Shown here: piece after piece, positions 20,330-31,555 of the stretch
Layout: the number at the start of each line of letters is the position of its first letter
Position numbering within the stretch: the first letter of the stretch is position 1
Made by a program: the position numbers and the translations under genes
Source of the DNA: Atriophallophorus winterbourni
Lineage: Eukaryota; Platyhelminthes; Trematoda; Plagiorchiida; Microphallidae
Assembly: GCA_013407085.1 (NCBI GenBank)
Contig: JACCGJ010023306.1
Location: forward strand, 32,395-96,394
Direction of reading: 5' to 3'
DNA length: 64,000 nt
Notes under the pieces: generated by a model
Databases searched by the model: none
What the model saw: the letters and a program-made list of their open reading frames with translations, nothing else
Told to the model about the DNA's origin: nothing

Positions 20330-22445
20330 AAAGTTTCAAGATTCAAGATTTTATGGTTGAAAAAGCAATTACTTTACAATAACCATGCAGTTGAACTATA
20401 GGTACAAGTGTATATGTGTGTAGAAAAATTTTAAAATCAAAATAATTCTGGTAAGGATAGATTATAAATAGTTCGGGGCATAATTTGGATTGGCTCTCAG
20501 GAAATCGTCCAGTTTTAATTTAAATATAGAAAAAGTGTTTGAGCTTACCAAATTGGCTGGCAGGGAATTCCAAGCGAAACAAATACGCACAGAATAAAAA
20601 TACCTGCGGCAGTTCTGATTGGAGTGGGGTATTTCCAACTTGCAGTTGTGACCGCGGTTGTTGCTGGATGTTCGTCGGTGAAATAGTATATCCAAAGGGT
20701 GGGAAACACTGTTAAGGATTTTGAATGTGAGGAGGAGGTCGGCTCGCAGTCTCCTTTGTGCAAGTGTCGTCAGCTTCAGTTTACTTAGTCGGTCAGCGAA
20801 TGGTAGGTTTTCGAGCCCAATGACCAACTTTGAGGCTCTGTGATATATGCGATCCAATAGTGAAATGTCTTTTTGAAGCCATGGGGTCCAGGCTTGTGAA
20901 GCGTAATCAATAAGCGGGTGTATGTACGTGTTCATCATCAGAGAAAAACAGCTCTGGGAAAAACGTCCGAATATCCGCCTTAACACACCGAGCATCCGAG
21001 ACGCGCGTTTGTAAACGGCTTCGCATTGTAGACCATTTTTCAGGCTACCGCAAATCCAGACACCCAGGTCTTTTTCTTGTTTGGTGTACTCCAGGATATT
21101 GTTGCCAAGCTTGTATGAATGAGAAAAGCTTAGCACACGACCAATGTGCATGATTTGAGACTTCTGCATGTTTAGCGGTAGGTTATTTTCAGATAACCAC
21201 ATTTGCACAGCATCCAAGTCACTTTGAAGCACACTGCAATCCTCGGCAGTGCTGATTTTTTTCCATATTTTTATGTCATCTGCGAACAGAACCATCTTAC
21301 TGCCGCGTGGTGTTGGCAGGTCATTCATATAAATCAGAAACAGTATCGGTCCAAGCACGGATCCCTGTGGAACACCGCTAGTGACGTCGATTTCCTTCGA
21401 TAGTATACCGTCAACTCGAACCCGTATGTGTCTTTTGCTGAGATAGTCTCGCAACAAGTCATACAGTCCTCCAGCAATACCGTGTTTCTTTAGCTTGTTC
21501 AGCAGTAAGTTGTGATCAACTCTGTCAAAAGCTTTAGAAATGTCAAGGTAGCATGCATGAATACTGCCTCCAGCGTCCACTACACTAGTCCAGTCGTCCA
21601 AACATGTCAGCAAATTAGTTAGACAAGAGCGGTTTCTGCGAAATCCGTGTTGGGCAATTGTCAAGAGTCCGTTCGATTCCAGGTGGCGCACTACTTCTGC
21701 AGTGATTATGCGCTCAAAAACCTTTGAAACCGAAGACAGCAATGTCACAGGCCTGTAATTTTTTACTTCAGAACGGCATCCACTTTTGTAAATTGGTGTA
21801 ATTAGTCCCAGCTTCCAATCAATTGGTACCATTCCAACTTGAAGCAATTCGTTAAACAGACGAGATAAAGGTTCCGAGAGCTGCGCATGACAGCTTTTGA
21901 GGAGCTTCGGTGAAATTTCGTCTGGTCCCGGAGATTTCTTTGCGTTTAACTTTCTTAAGTGCTGCGCAACCACCATCGGAGTAATTAATATTTCACTCAG
22001 AGTGGGACGATCATAACGAATGCTTGGTTCCTGTTCGTGCTCTGTGGATTTCGGTGCAAATACTCCAGCATAAAAGTCTGCTAACAAATCAGCGGTTTGT
22101 TCAACGGATTCAGTGAAGCCGGATGAAGTTCTTAGGGCAAAGACACCTGGTTTGATATTTGTTCTGTCGTTTACAAGTCGATATAAAAGCTTTGGATTCC
22201 GATGCATCTGTGAAATCAATTGCGATTGAAAAGCTTGTTTATCGTCTCGAATCAAGCTGATAACTTTATTTCGCAGTCGTGTAAATTGCATCCAAGAATT
22301 AGCTGTATTTGTAGTCTTATGAAACTCCCATGCTATTGCCCTTTGCTGCATCCACTTTTTGGTCCTGCTACGTAGCTTAAATTTGTTACATCGATAATTT
22401 TTCTTCGGGACGAGGTTTGAATGTTTCTCCAATATAAATTTCAGG
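20330..22445 (-). mobile_element. CR1-like LINE, 5'-truncated, RT frame open
   Basis: Non-LTR retrotransposon copy on the minus strand. It holds the reverse transcriptase ORF and a 3' UTR of about 130 bp that ends in GGTTATTGTAAAG, ACCATAAAATC and a short repeat TCTTGAATCTTGAA near 20352-20334 instead of poly(A), as in CR1/L2 elements. The apurinic endonuclease half is missing; the copy begins at about 22445, next to a hammerhead-bearing repeat. It is the least decayed LINE in the window. Confidence 0.85.
20462..22432 (-). CDS. CR1-like LINE ORF2 fragment: reverse transcriptase
   Basis: 656 open codons without an internal stop. It lacks the N-terminal endonuclease and begins in the linker. 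RT landmarks in order: SPGPDEISPKLLK (about residue 167), GLITPIYKSG and NYRPVTLLSSVSKVFERI (about 210-240), QHGFRRNRSCLTNLL, YLDISKAFDRVDH (first catalytic Asp, about 300), SGVPQGSVLGPILFLIYMND, and the active site FADDIKIW (about 385). The thumb and C-terminal region contains AWTPWLQKDISLLDRIYHRA and the Cys/Trp-bearing tail FAWNSLP. The enzyme would prime reverse transcription on nicked target DNA. All catalytic residues are present, so the RT could still be functional if expressed, although the element as a whole cannot cut its own target. Confidence 0.92.
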   Translation of the reverse strand: MEKHSNLVPKKNYRCNKFKLRSRTKKWMQQRAIAWEFHKTTNTANSWMQFTRLRNKVISLIRDDKQAFQSQLISQMHRNPKLLYRLVNDRTNIKPGVFALRTSSGFTESVEQTADLLADFYAGVFAPKSTEHEQEPSIRYDRPTLSEILITPMVVAQHLRKLNAKKSPGPDEISPKLLKSCHAQLSEPLSRLFNELLQVGMVPIDWKLGLITPIYKSGCRSEVKNYRPVTLLSSVSKVFERIITAEVVRHLESNGLLTIAQHGFRRNRSCLTNLLTCLDDWTSVVDAGGSIHACYLDISKAFDRVDHNLLLNKLKKHGIAGGLYDLLRDYLSKRHIRVRVDGILSKEIDVTSGVPQGSVLGPILFLIYMNDLPTPRGSKMVLFADDIKIWKKISTAEDCSVLQSDLDAVQMWLSENNLPLNMQKSQIMHIGRVLSFSHSYKLGNNILEYTKQEKDLGVWICGSLKNGLQCEAVYKRASRMLGVLRRIFGRFSQSCFSLMMNTYIHPLIDYASQAWTPWLQKDISLLDRIYHRASKLVIGLENLPFADRLSKLKLTTLAQRRLRADLLLTFKILNSVSHPLDILFHRRTSSNNRGHNCKLEIPHSNQNCRRYFYSVRICFAWNSLPANLVSSNTFSIFKLKLDDFLRANPNYAPNYL

Positions 22446-22519
22446 TGTTGTAGGAGAGAGTGCCAATGACTGTCTGGATCGGCTTATTCCAACTGTATGA
22501 GACTAATGCTTTGAAGCTC

Positions 22520-22645
22520 TGCAAGAAGGGGTACGGTAGTTTACAGTTAACAGGTGTATATTATGGTGCTCGCTTTCCCTTCCACTTACACACCAAAACC
22601 TGTTTCCGGCTGTTTGCCGTCATCAGTTGTTTCGATAATATGAGG
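22520..22645 (-). ncRNA. Hammerhead ribozyme-like repeat, family 2
   Basis: On the minus strand CTGATGA (22626-22620) is followed by a 4 bp stem II with a 5-nt loop, CGGC-AAACA-GCCG (22619-22607). GAAAC (22606-22602) and a minimal stem III ACAGGT with cleavage triplet GTT come next. Core spacing is exact for a type I hammerhead. Stem I is weak (CAA/TTG), so activity is doubtful. The surrounding sequence shares CTGTTTGCCGTCAT with a copy at 49262-49310. Confidence 0.6.
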
Positions 22646-23061
22646 ATTGGAAGATAATATATGATGAATATTTACAACACAGTGTAGATTGATCGAAAAT
22701 GACTGTATATTGTCCTGCTATGTAAACAGAAACCATTAATCCAAAAACAACATTTTCAGCTCACAACTGTTCGAAATCTGTTTACAATCTACAAGTTATG
22801 ATAACATTTATAGGAATATATTTTTATAACAATATGAGTCGGACGCAAGCAAACGGCATCCTTTCAAGGAAGATAAGAGTAGCAAACTATCTACTTTTTA
22901 CGCATTAATTCAATACATCATTACTAATAATATTATATAAAATATTATATTACTGTATTACTATATCATATTATCATTCTTTCTGTTCATCAGACAGATT
23001 TTGAAGCGATTTTCACTAGGATTTTGTGGCATTCAGATCTGTGGTATTTTGAGGTAAAAAA
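22646..23061. other. Unassigned A+T-rich stretch
   Basis: Contains an AT-rich block of short TATTA-type repetition at 22920-22975; no gene recognised. Confidence 0.4.
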
Positions 23062-23187
23062 TCATTCATTCCCACGCTTCCCACAAATTGGGGAGTTTCG
23101 TGTATTCAGTTCGCGTGTTAGTTTTTCAACTTGGACAGATATTTCTTGCCTAAGATCGTCTTCGCTCATTTGTCTTAAATCATCTAG
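23062..23187 (-). CDS. Candidate terminal exon, coiled-coil-like
   Basis: On the minus strand, after TTACCTCTAG, an open frame reads LDDLRQMSEDDLRQEISVQV and on to ELNTRNSPICGKRGNE, stop at 23062. The heptad-like spacing of Leu/Met/Ile/Val and the high charge suggest a helical coiled coil. The sequence looks coding, but the pyrimidine tract is moderate and two AG positions four bases apart are possible. No family recognised. It may belong to the same gene as the 20230-20305 and 18865-19101 segments only if the stop is bypassed by splicing; otherwise it is a separate gene end. Confidence 0.42.
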   Translation of the reverse strand, partial: LDDLRQMSEDDLRQEISVQVEKLTRELNTRNSPICGKRGNE

Positions 23188-24011
23188 CTAGAGGTAACAT
23201 GATGCAGAAAGTATAGTAATTAGTAAAAAATTTATATGTCCATGAAATTATCAATACAAAATTGAATTCGGCTTCGTATTGAACAGATTATGAAACCGAG
23301 GAAGTTGTGAATCTTAGAAATAAATGTCATGACTAAATCCCAAAAATTACTTGCAAGTTTTGCGCAGCGCTTGACCTTGTTATAATGCAGTGTACCAAGT
23401 GAGCTTAGCCTTGTCTGCGTGACTTGGACCTAGATAAGCCCATAACAGTTTGAGATATACCTCACTTACTTGTGAATATTCGCGATTACATTTTGTACAA
23501 GGACAAAACTATTTTGGCAAAAATTCATTAATTAATATAATCAACAAACGATTCTTTGAAAATTGGTTTCCATATACTAAGGTAGGCTTTCCGCGTTTAG
23601 TCAAATTTATGTAACGTATACAATAGAATGCCGAATCTCTAGGTTCGATGTAATTTTTATCATCGCTGAATTAGGCAAAATGAGATAAGAGAGAATCCAC
23701 TGTGTATTGTTTTCGGTTGCGAGATGACGTGCTTAATGAATCGTCTATGAAGAGTAAGCTGACATCCGGTTATCAAACCTAAAGGTGTTGATATTTAGCA
23801 AACCCTTTATAGGGTAATCAATTTAGAATGGTATGATCTAGACTGTCGCATTGAAGGATTTTAGCCTCTGGTGATATCCTAAAGAACTACATGCATTCAA
23901 TGGTGGTTTGCAAGCGTACTTAGATTCTATTTGGGGTGTTGAGACAAAATTTAGGAATAGTTTCACTGGAAATTATGCTCATGGTGTTCAATACATAAAT
24001 AATTTAAGCTT
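23188..24011. other. Unassigned stretch
   Basis: No recognisable gene or repeat between the two minus-strand exon-like segments. Confidence 0.35.
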
Positions 24012-24206
24012 TCATTCTTGAATCTTTTTCTCCTTTTGATTCGTTCCTTCGAAGATCAGCCCATAGACCAATCCGTGAATAAGTAGGTCATGATATTCTG
24101 AACATACTATCGAGTATTTTACTAACGGTTCTTCTATTAAAACAGGGAGATTTGCATAAAATGCTTCCATCCACCTGTCACGTATATCCACTGTACTGGT
24201 TAGCAT
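24012..24206 (-). CDS. Candidate exon or short ORF, unrecognised
   Basis: 64-codon frame on the minus strand starting MLTSTVDIRDRWMEAFYANL, continuing through a hydrophobic stretch (LLIHGLVYGLIFEG) to a lysine-rich end and TGA. The frame extends upstream to a stop 14 codons earlier. Possible acceptors AACCAG and GACAG lie inside. Composition looks protein-like, but there is no family match and no firm splice donor. Confidence 0.33.
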   Translation of the reverse strand: MLTSTVDIRDRWMEAFYANLPVLIEEPLVKYSIVCSEYHDLLIHGLVYGLIFEGTNQKEKKIQE

Positions 24207-25469
24207 TTGTCGTACGGTACATACGGTGAAAGTCGTTTCCGTTTAGCTAACTTTCCGGTTTCCTTGTCTGAGTTGATTTTGTTTGTATGAAGGCTGTTCA
24301 ATTGATTAACGTAAATAGAAAAATCCCTCTAGGAGATATGGCAAATCGGGGTTTTAAGCCGAAGATCAAATCTGCCGGGAAATTTTCACTATTTTCTCTG
24401 TGTACTTCCGATAAAGCACTTTTCGATGGCTAATCAACATCCCTGATTTCCTAGATGAATGTTATCGCGGCGTGATAGTTTGATGAGAGACATTGCTCAA
24501 GATGTTTCTCATCGCCAGCTTCGATATAACATGTATGAACGATCACCTGAGTTATTGTGCATTAACTATAAGACAATTCTTCGGACTGATTTATCTCTTC
24601 ATAATCTTGTACGAGTTGAAATTTTCTTTATAAAGCTTGCCCGGTTGCGTTGGTCTCCGTATAGCGTTTTCAAGTAATTTTGGAATACATTCAGCCTTGG
24701 CCGATTGATTCATATCTAATCAGAGATGAAAAGGAATATATCATGAACGTTGTAGGGCTATGATTATATTAACCTTAACCGTGTCAAAGTAAAAACCTAG
24801 TCTAGACCCATGCGTCCAATTTAAATTACTGTCACACAAATCTTTTGAAGTAAACTTTTGATAGGTATGTCATCTCAAAAATTGTCAAGTCAGATAGTGA
24901 AGATTAAGATTAACTGGTATACATCCTGTGCTAACCTCATGGGAGTTTCGCCGTTCGCAAGGACGATCGAGGCATATAAAGCCTTCGATTTATGTAATAA
25001 ACTGACGCCTTATATCAGAAGTTTCACACCCAGGTGTTTACCACTCTGATAAAATTATAGGACTGCTAATGAGTCGACAGGCGCCATCAGATTATCTGCA
25101 CGATCTAGCAACAACCAGCAAACAGTTAACAACTGCATACTTAAGGAACATCATTCTCCAAGTTTAACAGCTTTGAGGCTCATCAGTCTTACCTTGAGAT
25201 AGTATAGATGAATTAAATTATAAATGGCGTCAAAATACATCTTTTATTTTGTGTGGGATTATTATTAGAAGAAAAGGGCAATGTTTTAGTTGAAAAATTT
25301 CGAAATTTCAAGTTAAGCCCAGTGTTGAAACAATAACGAACACTGTAAAAGTTAGACAGAAAAGAAAAATGTTCACAGAAAACATACACTTGATATACAC
25401 GAGATAAATTAGACCGTGACTGTTCAATAAGCAGTTATCTTTCGCAAATGTAACGAGATGCAAATGGGG
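24207..25469. other. Unassigned stretch
   Basis: Two plus-strand frames of about 65-70 codons (24459-24677, 24858-25049) show no supporting splice or family evidence. No repeat recognised. Confidence 0.35.
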
Positions 25470-27070
25470 AAAATGTCCTCCGATATGATGACATTTAAGG
25501 AGATCCTCATGCAGCGGATGGGAATTATCATTGAGGATAGTATTTATGAGCCGATGGCAAAAGGAAAAATGTTGCTTTTACGATTTTTCAATGATACCAT
25601 CATAAGAAATAAAGCTTGCGCGTGAACTGAACCTGATGCAGCATTTGAGTAACACAAAGTCTTTTGAAAACTAGCAAGTGAACAGTAGAGGATACGAGGT
25701 AATATACAAGAGTATATGAAGTGAGAAATTAGCTTAGACTTACGCCAAGATAACGAAGACGATAAGCATATGATAATGTTACTAACTTTATTAAGTAAAG
25801 TATCAAGTTGATGGGTCCAAGTAAGTTTGTCGGATATGTTGACGCCTCGATATTTGACGGATTTCCTTCTAGTCAGGTATGTGGACACAATTCTAGATAA
25901 AGTAAAATTAGAGAAAATGGAATCACGACGTTCGCCACGCAGATTACTGAACACAAGCTCAGTACATCTTTCTGGATTTAAAGATTGAACACTCTCTTCT
26001 GACTAGGTAGTAATTTCATCTAAAGCGGCAGCGAGTTGGTTTGAAGAAATGCTTCCGGGTGCTACACATCTTTTGACTACGTCATCTGCGTATTTCAAAG
26101 TGAAAGTTGATAGCGTCTGTGTGAAGCACATCCAGGTATGCTGAAAAGAAGAACGGAGATAGAATAGCTCCTTGAAGAACCACTTTCTCAGTTAGGAGCA
26201 AGGCAGAGCGTAGCCTGTTGATTTCAACATATTGAGATCAATCGGAAAAGTATCCATATAGCAATTTACTTATTTTGGCTAGTACGGTTCGTGTTTTGAA
26301 TAGCTCCGTCATTTGAACACGATCGACAGAGCCGCTCGCTTTAGTTTATTAAGAAAACAAAATTTGACGGTTAATGATTTACTGTCAAGCCCTTCCAGAA
26401 CTCTGTTAGTTAGACACACAACTGCATCAACGGTAGAGCGTTGCTTTCGGTAAGCCAATTGATGTTCATTTTCCAAGGTTGGTACGTCCTGCAGGCGATC
26501 AAGAACTTGGCTTTCCATGATATTTGAAACTTGTGAATAGCAGGCTATTGCGCAAAATTTTCCAGTAGATTTCTTGGGACCGGTGTAACCCTAACAGTTT
26601 TCAAACCATTCAAAATAGTCCAAGCAGAAAGAAAACCTTTGAAAATGAAAGCTAGTGGTTTTGGCAATTCATGGACAACATACCTTAAGTACCAATTGAA
26701 TTACACTGTCTGGGCGAAGTGCTATGTTTACTTTTAACCTACAGAGCCTTATTAAAACATCAATTTCAGATATAGTAAAAACGGCGTGAACATGTGAACA
26801 TGTGAAAGTTCACTGATTATTATGCACATGTGTTTCACCAGCAAAATCCAGATTAAGTTGATCTAGCGAGCTACTTCTCAACCTGGCCGCAAAGGTTTTT
26901 AAAGCCTTCCATAATTGCGTACTGTCTTTTTCACCTATCAGTGAATTTACGTACAGTAGACAAAGACGTTTAATTTCAGATTTTACGGACTTAGTCAGTT
27001 CATTGGACAATACCTTATTACGCGCTACAGTAAGCTCGCTCTTTTTGCCTGCACAAATTTTTAGTCAAGT
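25470..27070 (-). pseudogene. LINE copy, second family (decayed RT)
   Basis: Minus-strand fragments of one element: linker and palm entry at 27010-26810 (LTKSVKSEIKRLC...LWKALKTF), the pre-palm motif ENEHQLAYRKQRSTVDAV at 26470-26410 with LTNRVLEGLDSKS, and the thumb/C-terminal region at 25954-25544 (NISDKLTWTHQLDTLLNKVSN). The terminal NSHPLHEDL segment is near 25530-25500. Stops and frameshifts separate them. Its motifs differ from the CR1-like copies (QLAYRK..ST instead of QHGFRR..SC) but match the remnant at 52200-52970. Confidence 0.68.
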
Positions 27071-28499
27071 TGACGAGAAATTCTCAGGTCTTATACCGAT
27101 TGTTTCAACTGAGCAGCAAATGTTGTAACAGAAATTCTGATATTCTGTGCTTACATCGCATTCACACGATACATCACTGTCAGAAAAAACAGTGAAGTTT
27201 GTTAAAGAAATAATCGGTTACAGAGACTCAATAATGTCTCGATCGCATCGCCTCCTATTAACTCTTAAGCTGAGTTTTAACGTCAGCTGAACACTTTTAA
27301 GACGTTAAAATGTCGACTTAGATAATGTAATGTCAATATAGGCCGGCTGAACACAATTAAACCACTAATTTCACAAAGTTCATTGTGCAGAATAATGCGC
27401 TGCCAGAGTTGTCAAATGTAATGTTAAAAAAACCCGTATTCACTTTCATTTCCGTTCGTTATGTATATATCTGTAAAAAACAGTCAAGTATTTGTAAGTT
27501 ATGAGTACTTTTTATTCAATTTCGTTCCTGAACAAATTTTCCGCCTTCCGCCACACTAAGTTTTCCCGAATTATCTCATAATCCAGTGTAACGGGTTACT
27601 AACGAAAGTAATTATTTCGGTAAAACTAGTTCACGGGTAAGATTGATTCTATCTAATTGGGCGTAGAAATCCTCTAGCCGTGGCATTCCTCATATCCTGA
27701 AACTAGATTTCTCCTTATCCAGGACAGGGAACGCCAAATTTTGATTGTCTGCGTAAAGTTTTTAAAGTGAACAAATAAACGGTAGCAGGAAAGGTCATTT
27801 TCGTATTGTAACATCACAATGTTCGCGAAAAGTGCACTCTACTCGGCACGCGCTGATTGCACTGAATGGTGTCAACCATTCAGGGAAGATGCATTCACAT
27901 CTGGCATTATTTTTGTATTTCTATAAATCAAACTTGGGAGAATTCTAGCACGGGTCTTACAACAATTCTTTGAGCGTCCATGAGACAAAATTATTTGAAC
28001 TTCTTTCTGGGGTTCTCAACTTGCTCTTGTGAGTTCGCTGGAACGTATACATTGTTTTCAATGATATTCAACTCTTAATTGTATCGATACTTTCACCTAA
28101 TTCAGGTACACAATCCTGAATCAGTATTTGAATGCAAGCACAGGGGTGGTGAACTGACATAAATCACCCAAATTTCGGTTCAAGTTTATCAATTTATTAA
28201 AACACAGGCATCACCGATTCAATTATAATATATAGTTCCTGAAGTTTATCGACATCATTTAAAAGATAAGACAAGTTTAGGTCATTGGAACTTCTTAGGG
28301 AGACACTCGAGCCTATTTCGACGAAAACATTAATATGTCATATAGTTTCTTCTTATTACTCGTATATTTTGTCTATGGCGAAACGGTGAAAAATCACACG
28401 AATCAAAATAGTCTGAATCCAATTTACTTCCAAATCATGTCTTGTAAAATTAAAAAGAAATATAACCCGAAGTGAATCGAATGTCAAGTTCTTTCGAGA
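27071..28499. other. Unassigned stretch
   Basis: No gene, RNA or known repeat recognised on either strand. Confidence 0.4.
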
Positions 28500-29040
28500 T
28501 ACAACACACATGCTGTTGTTGGCCTCCGGTCGATGTCGACCATGGATGTACATCACAATCTCATGATTTATTCACGCTCCACATTTTTTCAAGTGACTAA
28601 ACAGTCCGATTCGGGAGGAACAATCTGTCCAACAGCGCTCGCGTCGATAGTCTGAACTTGGTTGCAGGGCGTCAGTTGCACGTCGGCGGCGTGATCTGCG
28701 TTTAGCAGCCAAGAGTTGTATCTGCTCTTCCTCAGCTTGCAGACGACGTTGGATACAATGCCTCCAATGTGAGCAAGTTCTTCCAAACGTATTTGTACCG
28801 TAAATGTAGTCTGCCCAATGGTCGACTTCCCGATTTCAATTCACCATAGAGTAGATCTTTCGGAATATGACTATTTTCCGTTCTTTAGAACGGACCAAGC
28901 CACCAAGCACATCAGCTTTAGTCAATTTGCTCATCCACGATATGTTCAAGATACGACGGATGCTTCGTAGATGGAAAGCATTCAGTTTCCGTTCAAGTCT
29001 TGGTCCAGATTTTACTGCCGTACAGTAAAGCATTTAGTAC
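28500..29040 (-). pseudogene. LINE fragment, RT C-terminus with zinc finger
   Basis: Minus-strand translation in pieces gives RLERKLNAFHLRSIRRILNISW and SKLTKADVLGGL at about 28990-28890, typical of the thumb region of this endonuclease-RT LINE family. Downstream (28800-28510) is the region that encodes the C-terminal Cys/His finger in the 32684-33185 copy. At least two frameshifts. Closely related to the 12945-13520 and 32684-34010 copies. Confidence 0.65.
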
Positions 29041-29978
29041 ACACGCGCTTTATACCATCATCTTTGTCTTTACCGTATATATATATATAGAGAGAGAGAT
29101 TGTATATGTCCGTACTTCGCAATGTACGACTCATATACTAGAAAACAGCGTCGTAATATTGGATAATGCACATTTTTATAAAAGCGCTGCAATTGGTTGC
29201 TGAAATCTGCCTAGTGATTTATGTTGATTGGCAAAATTAGAAATTTTTACCTTTGAATTAACCTTCCATATTCAATATTGAAAGTAGATTTCGGTATCCA
29301 TAATGCGCTAGAAAATAGCCGACATCACGTTCCTGAGTTGAAAATATATTCTAATAAACGGCGCTTTTTTAATTATCAGTATTATATTAAGAACATATAT
29401 CGGATAAAATCTTTACTGGAATAAAGCATACGATTTGTCTTTAAGGCAAATATTGCATAATCGTATCCATTTAATCTCGTATTTTTTGATCCAATTTTTC
29501 CAAAAGAAAATTAATGAGCACATGCACCTTAGATCAGAGAGAAGAAATACGTTACGATATTCAATACCATCTCAAGCTTGATTGTTTACAAAACATTCGA
29601 ATTTTGTAAATTTTCATTACAACCGATCTTCTCGCCATTATTTTTGTTTTAATTGTAACAAAATGCAGAAAGCACATGGGTAAAATACTTCCCGATCCCA
29701 GAGGCAGGCCGCCTATATTGAAATTTCCAAATATTTTGAGTCTTCGAATTCACTTGACAAATCAGAAGCAAATTGAAAATCTCACAGCGAGTGGAGCATA
29801 CATTGTTAATTCATTGAGAGTACAGATTTTGATTTAACCCATTACATATCTTCAAAATTCTTTTCCTTATTGGTTTAATTAGTTCTTATTTTTATGAGTG
29901 CTTCTGGGCTAAGTGAACACGTGATGAAATTTAGAATCTATTGGATTTTCGATTAGTTTCAGTGATTACGTTTCGAGG
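29041..29978. other. Unassigned stretch with (TA)n/(GA)n
   Basis: A TA/GA microsatellite lies at 29077-29098. The rest is A+T-rich without recognisable features. Confidence 0.4.
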
Positions 29979-30073
29979 TCATTTTGTGGAATTTTGCTTT
30001 ATTTTTAAATCGATTTTTTTCAAAAGTGCATCGCGTTCTACTGGATTTCGATGCACGTGACCGTAAATAAAAT
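29979..30073 (-). CDS. Candidate terminal exon, unrecognised
   Basis: On the minus strand TTTGGCAG ends at 30074 and the following frame reads DFIYGHVHRNPVERDALLKK then a lysine-rich end and TGA at 29979. The upstream frame stays open a further 33 codons to an ATG at 30173, with another possible acceptor TTATTCAG inside. The peptide looks coding (mixed charges, few repeats). No family recognised. Confidence 0.3.
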
Positions 30074-30639
30074 CTGCCAAAGTGACACGATTTGAAGCAC
30101 ATGCAAACAAAATTTTGACGAGTCTAAATAAGGTATACCTGAATAACATTTTCATTGAACAGTGATTAAACATTTGCTGTGAATGTGTAGGAATGGATCA
30201 AATATTTATCACATGCTACAACTTTTGTCGTCTGCAATTGATGAAATGACAATTCACGTTTGAATATAAAATGATGCGGCATTTCTGACACCGAACCAGT
30301 GAATGCATGCGTAATAACATAGGGTCATGTTGGATGATTGCATTATGATTGTGAATAATACAAATAACAAAATACTGCTTTGTCTAAGAATTGTAGAACA
30401 CAACATTCGGCCTTTGTCTACCTCAAGGATAAGCTTTTTATAGACAGATGCATGGTTATTCTACTGTGCTCATGGTTCTTCATACAGGTGCATACCAAAA
30501 CATTGTAGCAATCAGCGATGCTAAAGATGAGCGTTGGATGAATATATTGCTAAGAATAATTATTAATCATTTTTATACCCATTCAAAGTTCCTAAGTTTG
30601 TCAAACACTTTTATCCGTGAAATCGATTAGAATAGGTTT
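30074..30639. other. Unassigned stretch
   Basis: Nothing firmly recognised. A plus-strand frame at 30448-30630 lacks support. Confidence 0.35.
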
Positions 30640-31553
30640 GGGACGGATCGTGTATTCATAATGCAAACAAATTTGAGTGCAATCGGTTAGACTAGATTTT
30701 GGGTAACATTTCAATTCTAACACAGAAGCTTCGTCAGACCAAGGGTGATAGTCAGGACAGGGAACATGACTAAGTAACAGTCAACCCACCACCACTGATT
30801 TGACCTTACCGCTAAACAGCCTATAATACGCATACAGTGTGTCACGTCTCGTAGGCATGACCAGGAACGGTGGTCGATTTTCCTACTAGTGTGTATCCAC
30901 ATCAATCTAATACAACTGAACACGGTCAATGTTGGTTGACACGGCGGCCCACATGCGTAAAAGTACATAACTAACAGGGTTAAAGTTAAGTTATTTTTGA
31001 AAAAAAACAAAAGTCTAATTAACTAGTAGGTATAAGGTGAATAACCACTATTTACTTTCGCATCAATGCAGAGCGCCAGATTGTGGAGATTTCTGCCCAA
31101 TCCACCTTATTGAGCGTTAGTCAACTAGCCTTTGCAATTTCGACCGCCGCCGCATGTAGGCGTTCGCTATACGGTTTGATACCGCGTCTCAATATTTCCA
31201 CACTTTCTAGATCGACACTGTGGGCCGTATCTAAAATGTGCTCCACCAAGTCGGAATCAATAATAAGGGATTGATATTCCCTCGCATCCCGTGGCTATCT
31301 CTGGACACGCTTTTGGTGTTCCTCGATTCTAGCATGCATTTCTCTGGAAGTCTACCCTATGTGAACACCCGAAGAGTCCTTACAGTTGATTCTGTGGATG
31401 CTCTTCGTAACGCTAGATAAAGGTGTCTTATCATTGAGGTGCATCAGAACCAAACGGATAGTTTTCCCTTTCTTATATGTTACGTATCGCTTCAGATGTG
31501 CTTTTTACATACAGTATACAAACTGTATCTCGCCAATTTTTTCCGATTTTTCT
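30640..31553 (-). mobile_element. Penelope-like element, left arm of an inverted pair
   Basis: Minus-strand PLE fragment. From 31553 downward it runs through the end of the RT linker (CCGAAAAATCGG-like, 31553-31540), the GIY-YIG domain (31500-31080) and about 400 bp of pLTR (31040-30640) ending GTGCAATCGGTTA...CATAATGCAAAC. The coding part has several stops and frameshifts. It matches the plus-strand PLE ORF at 40330-40860 segment by segment. Its mirror copy begins two bases later at 31556. Confidence 0.78.
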
Positions 31554-31555
31554 GA

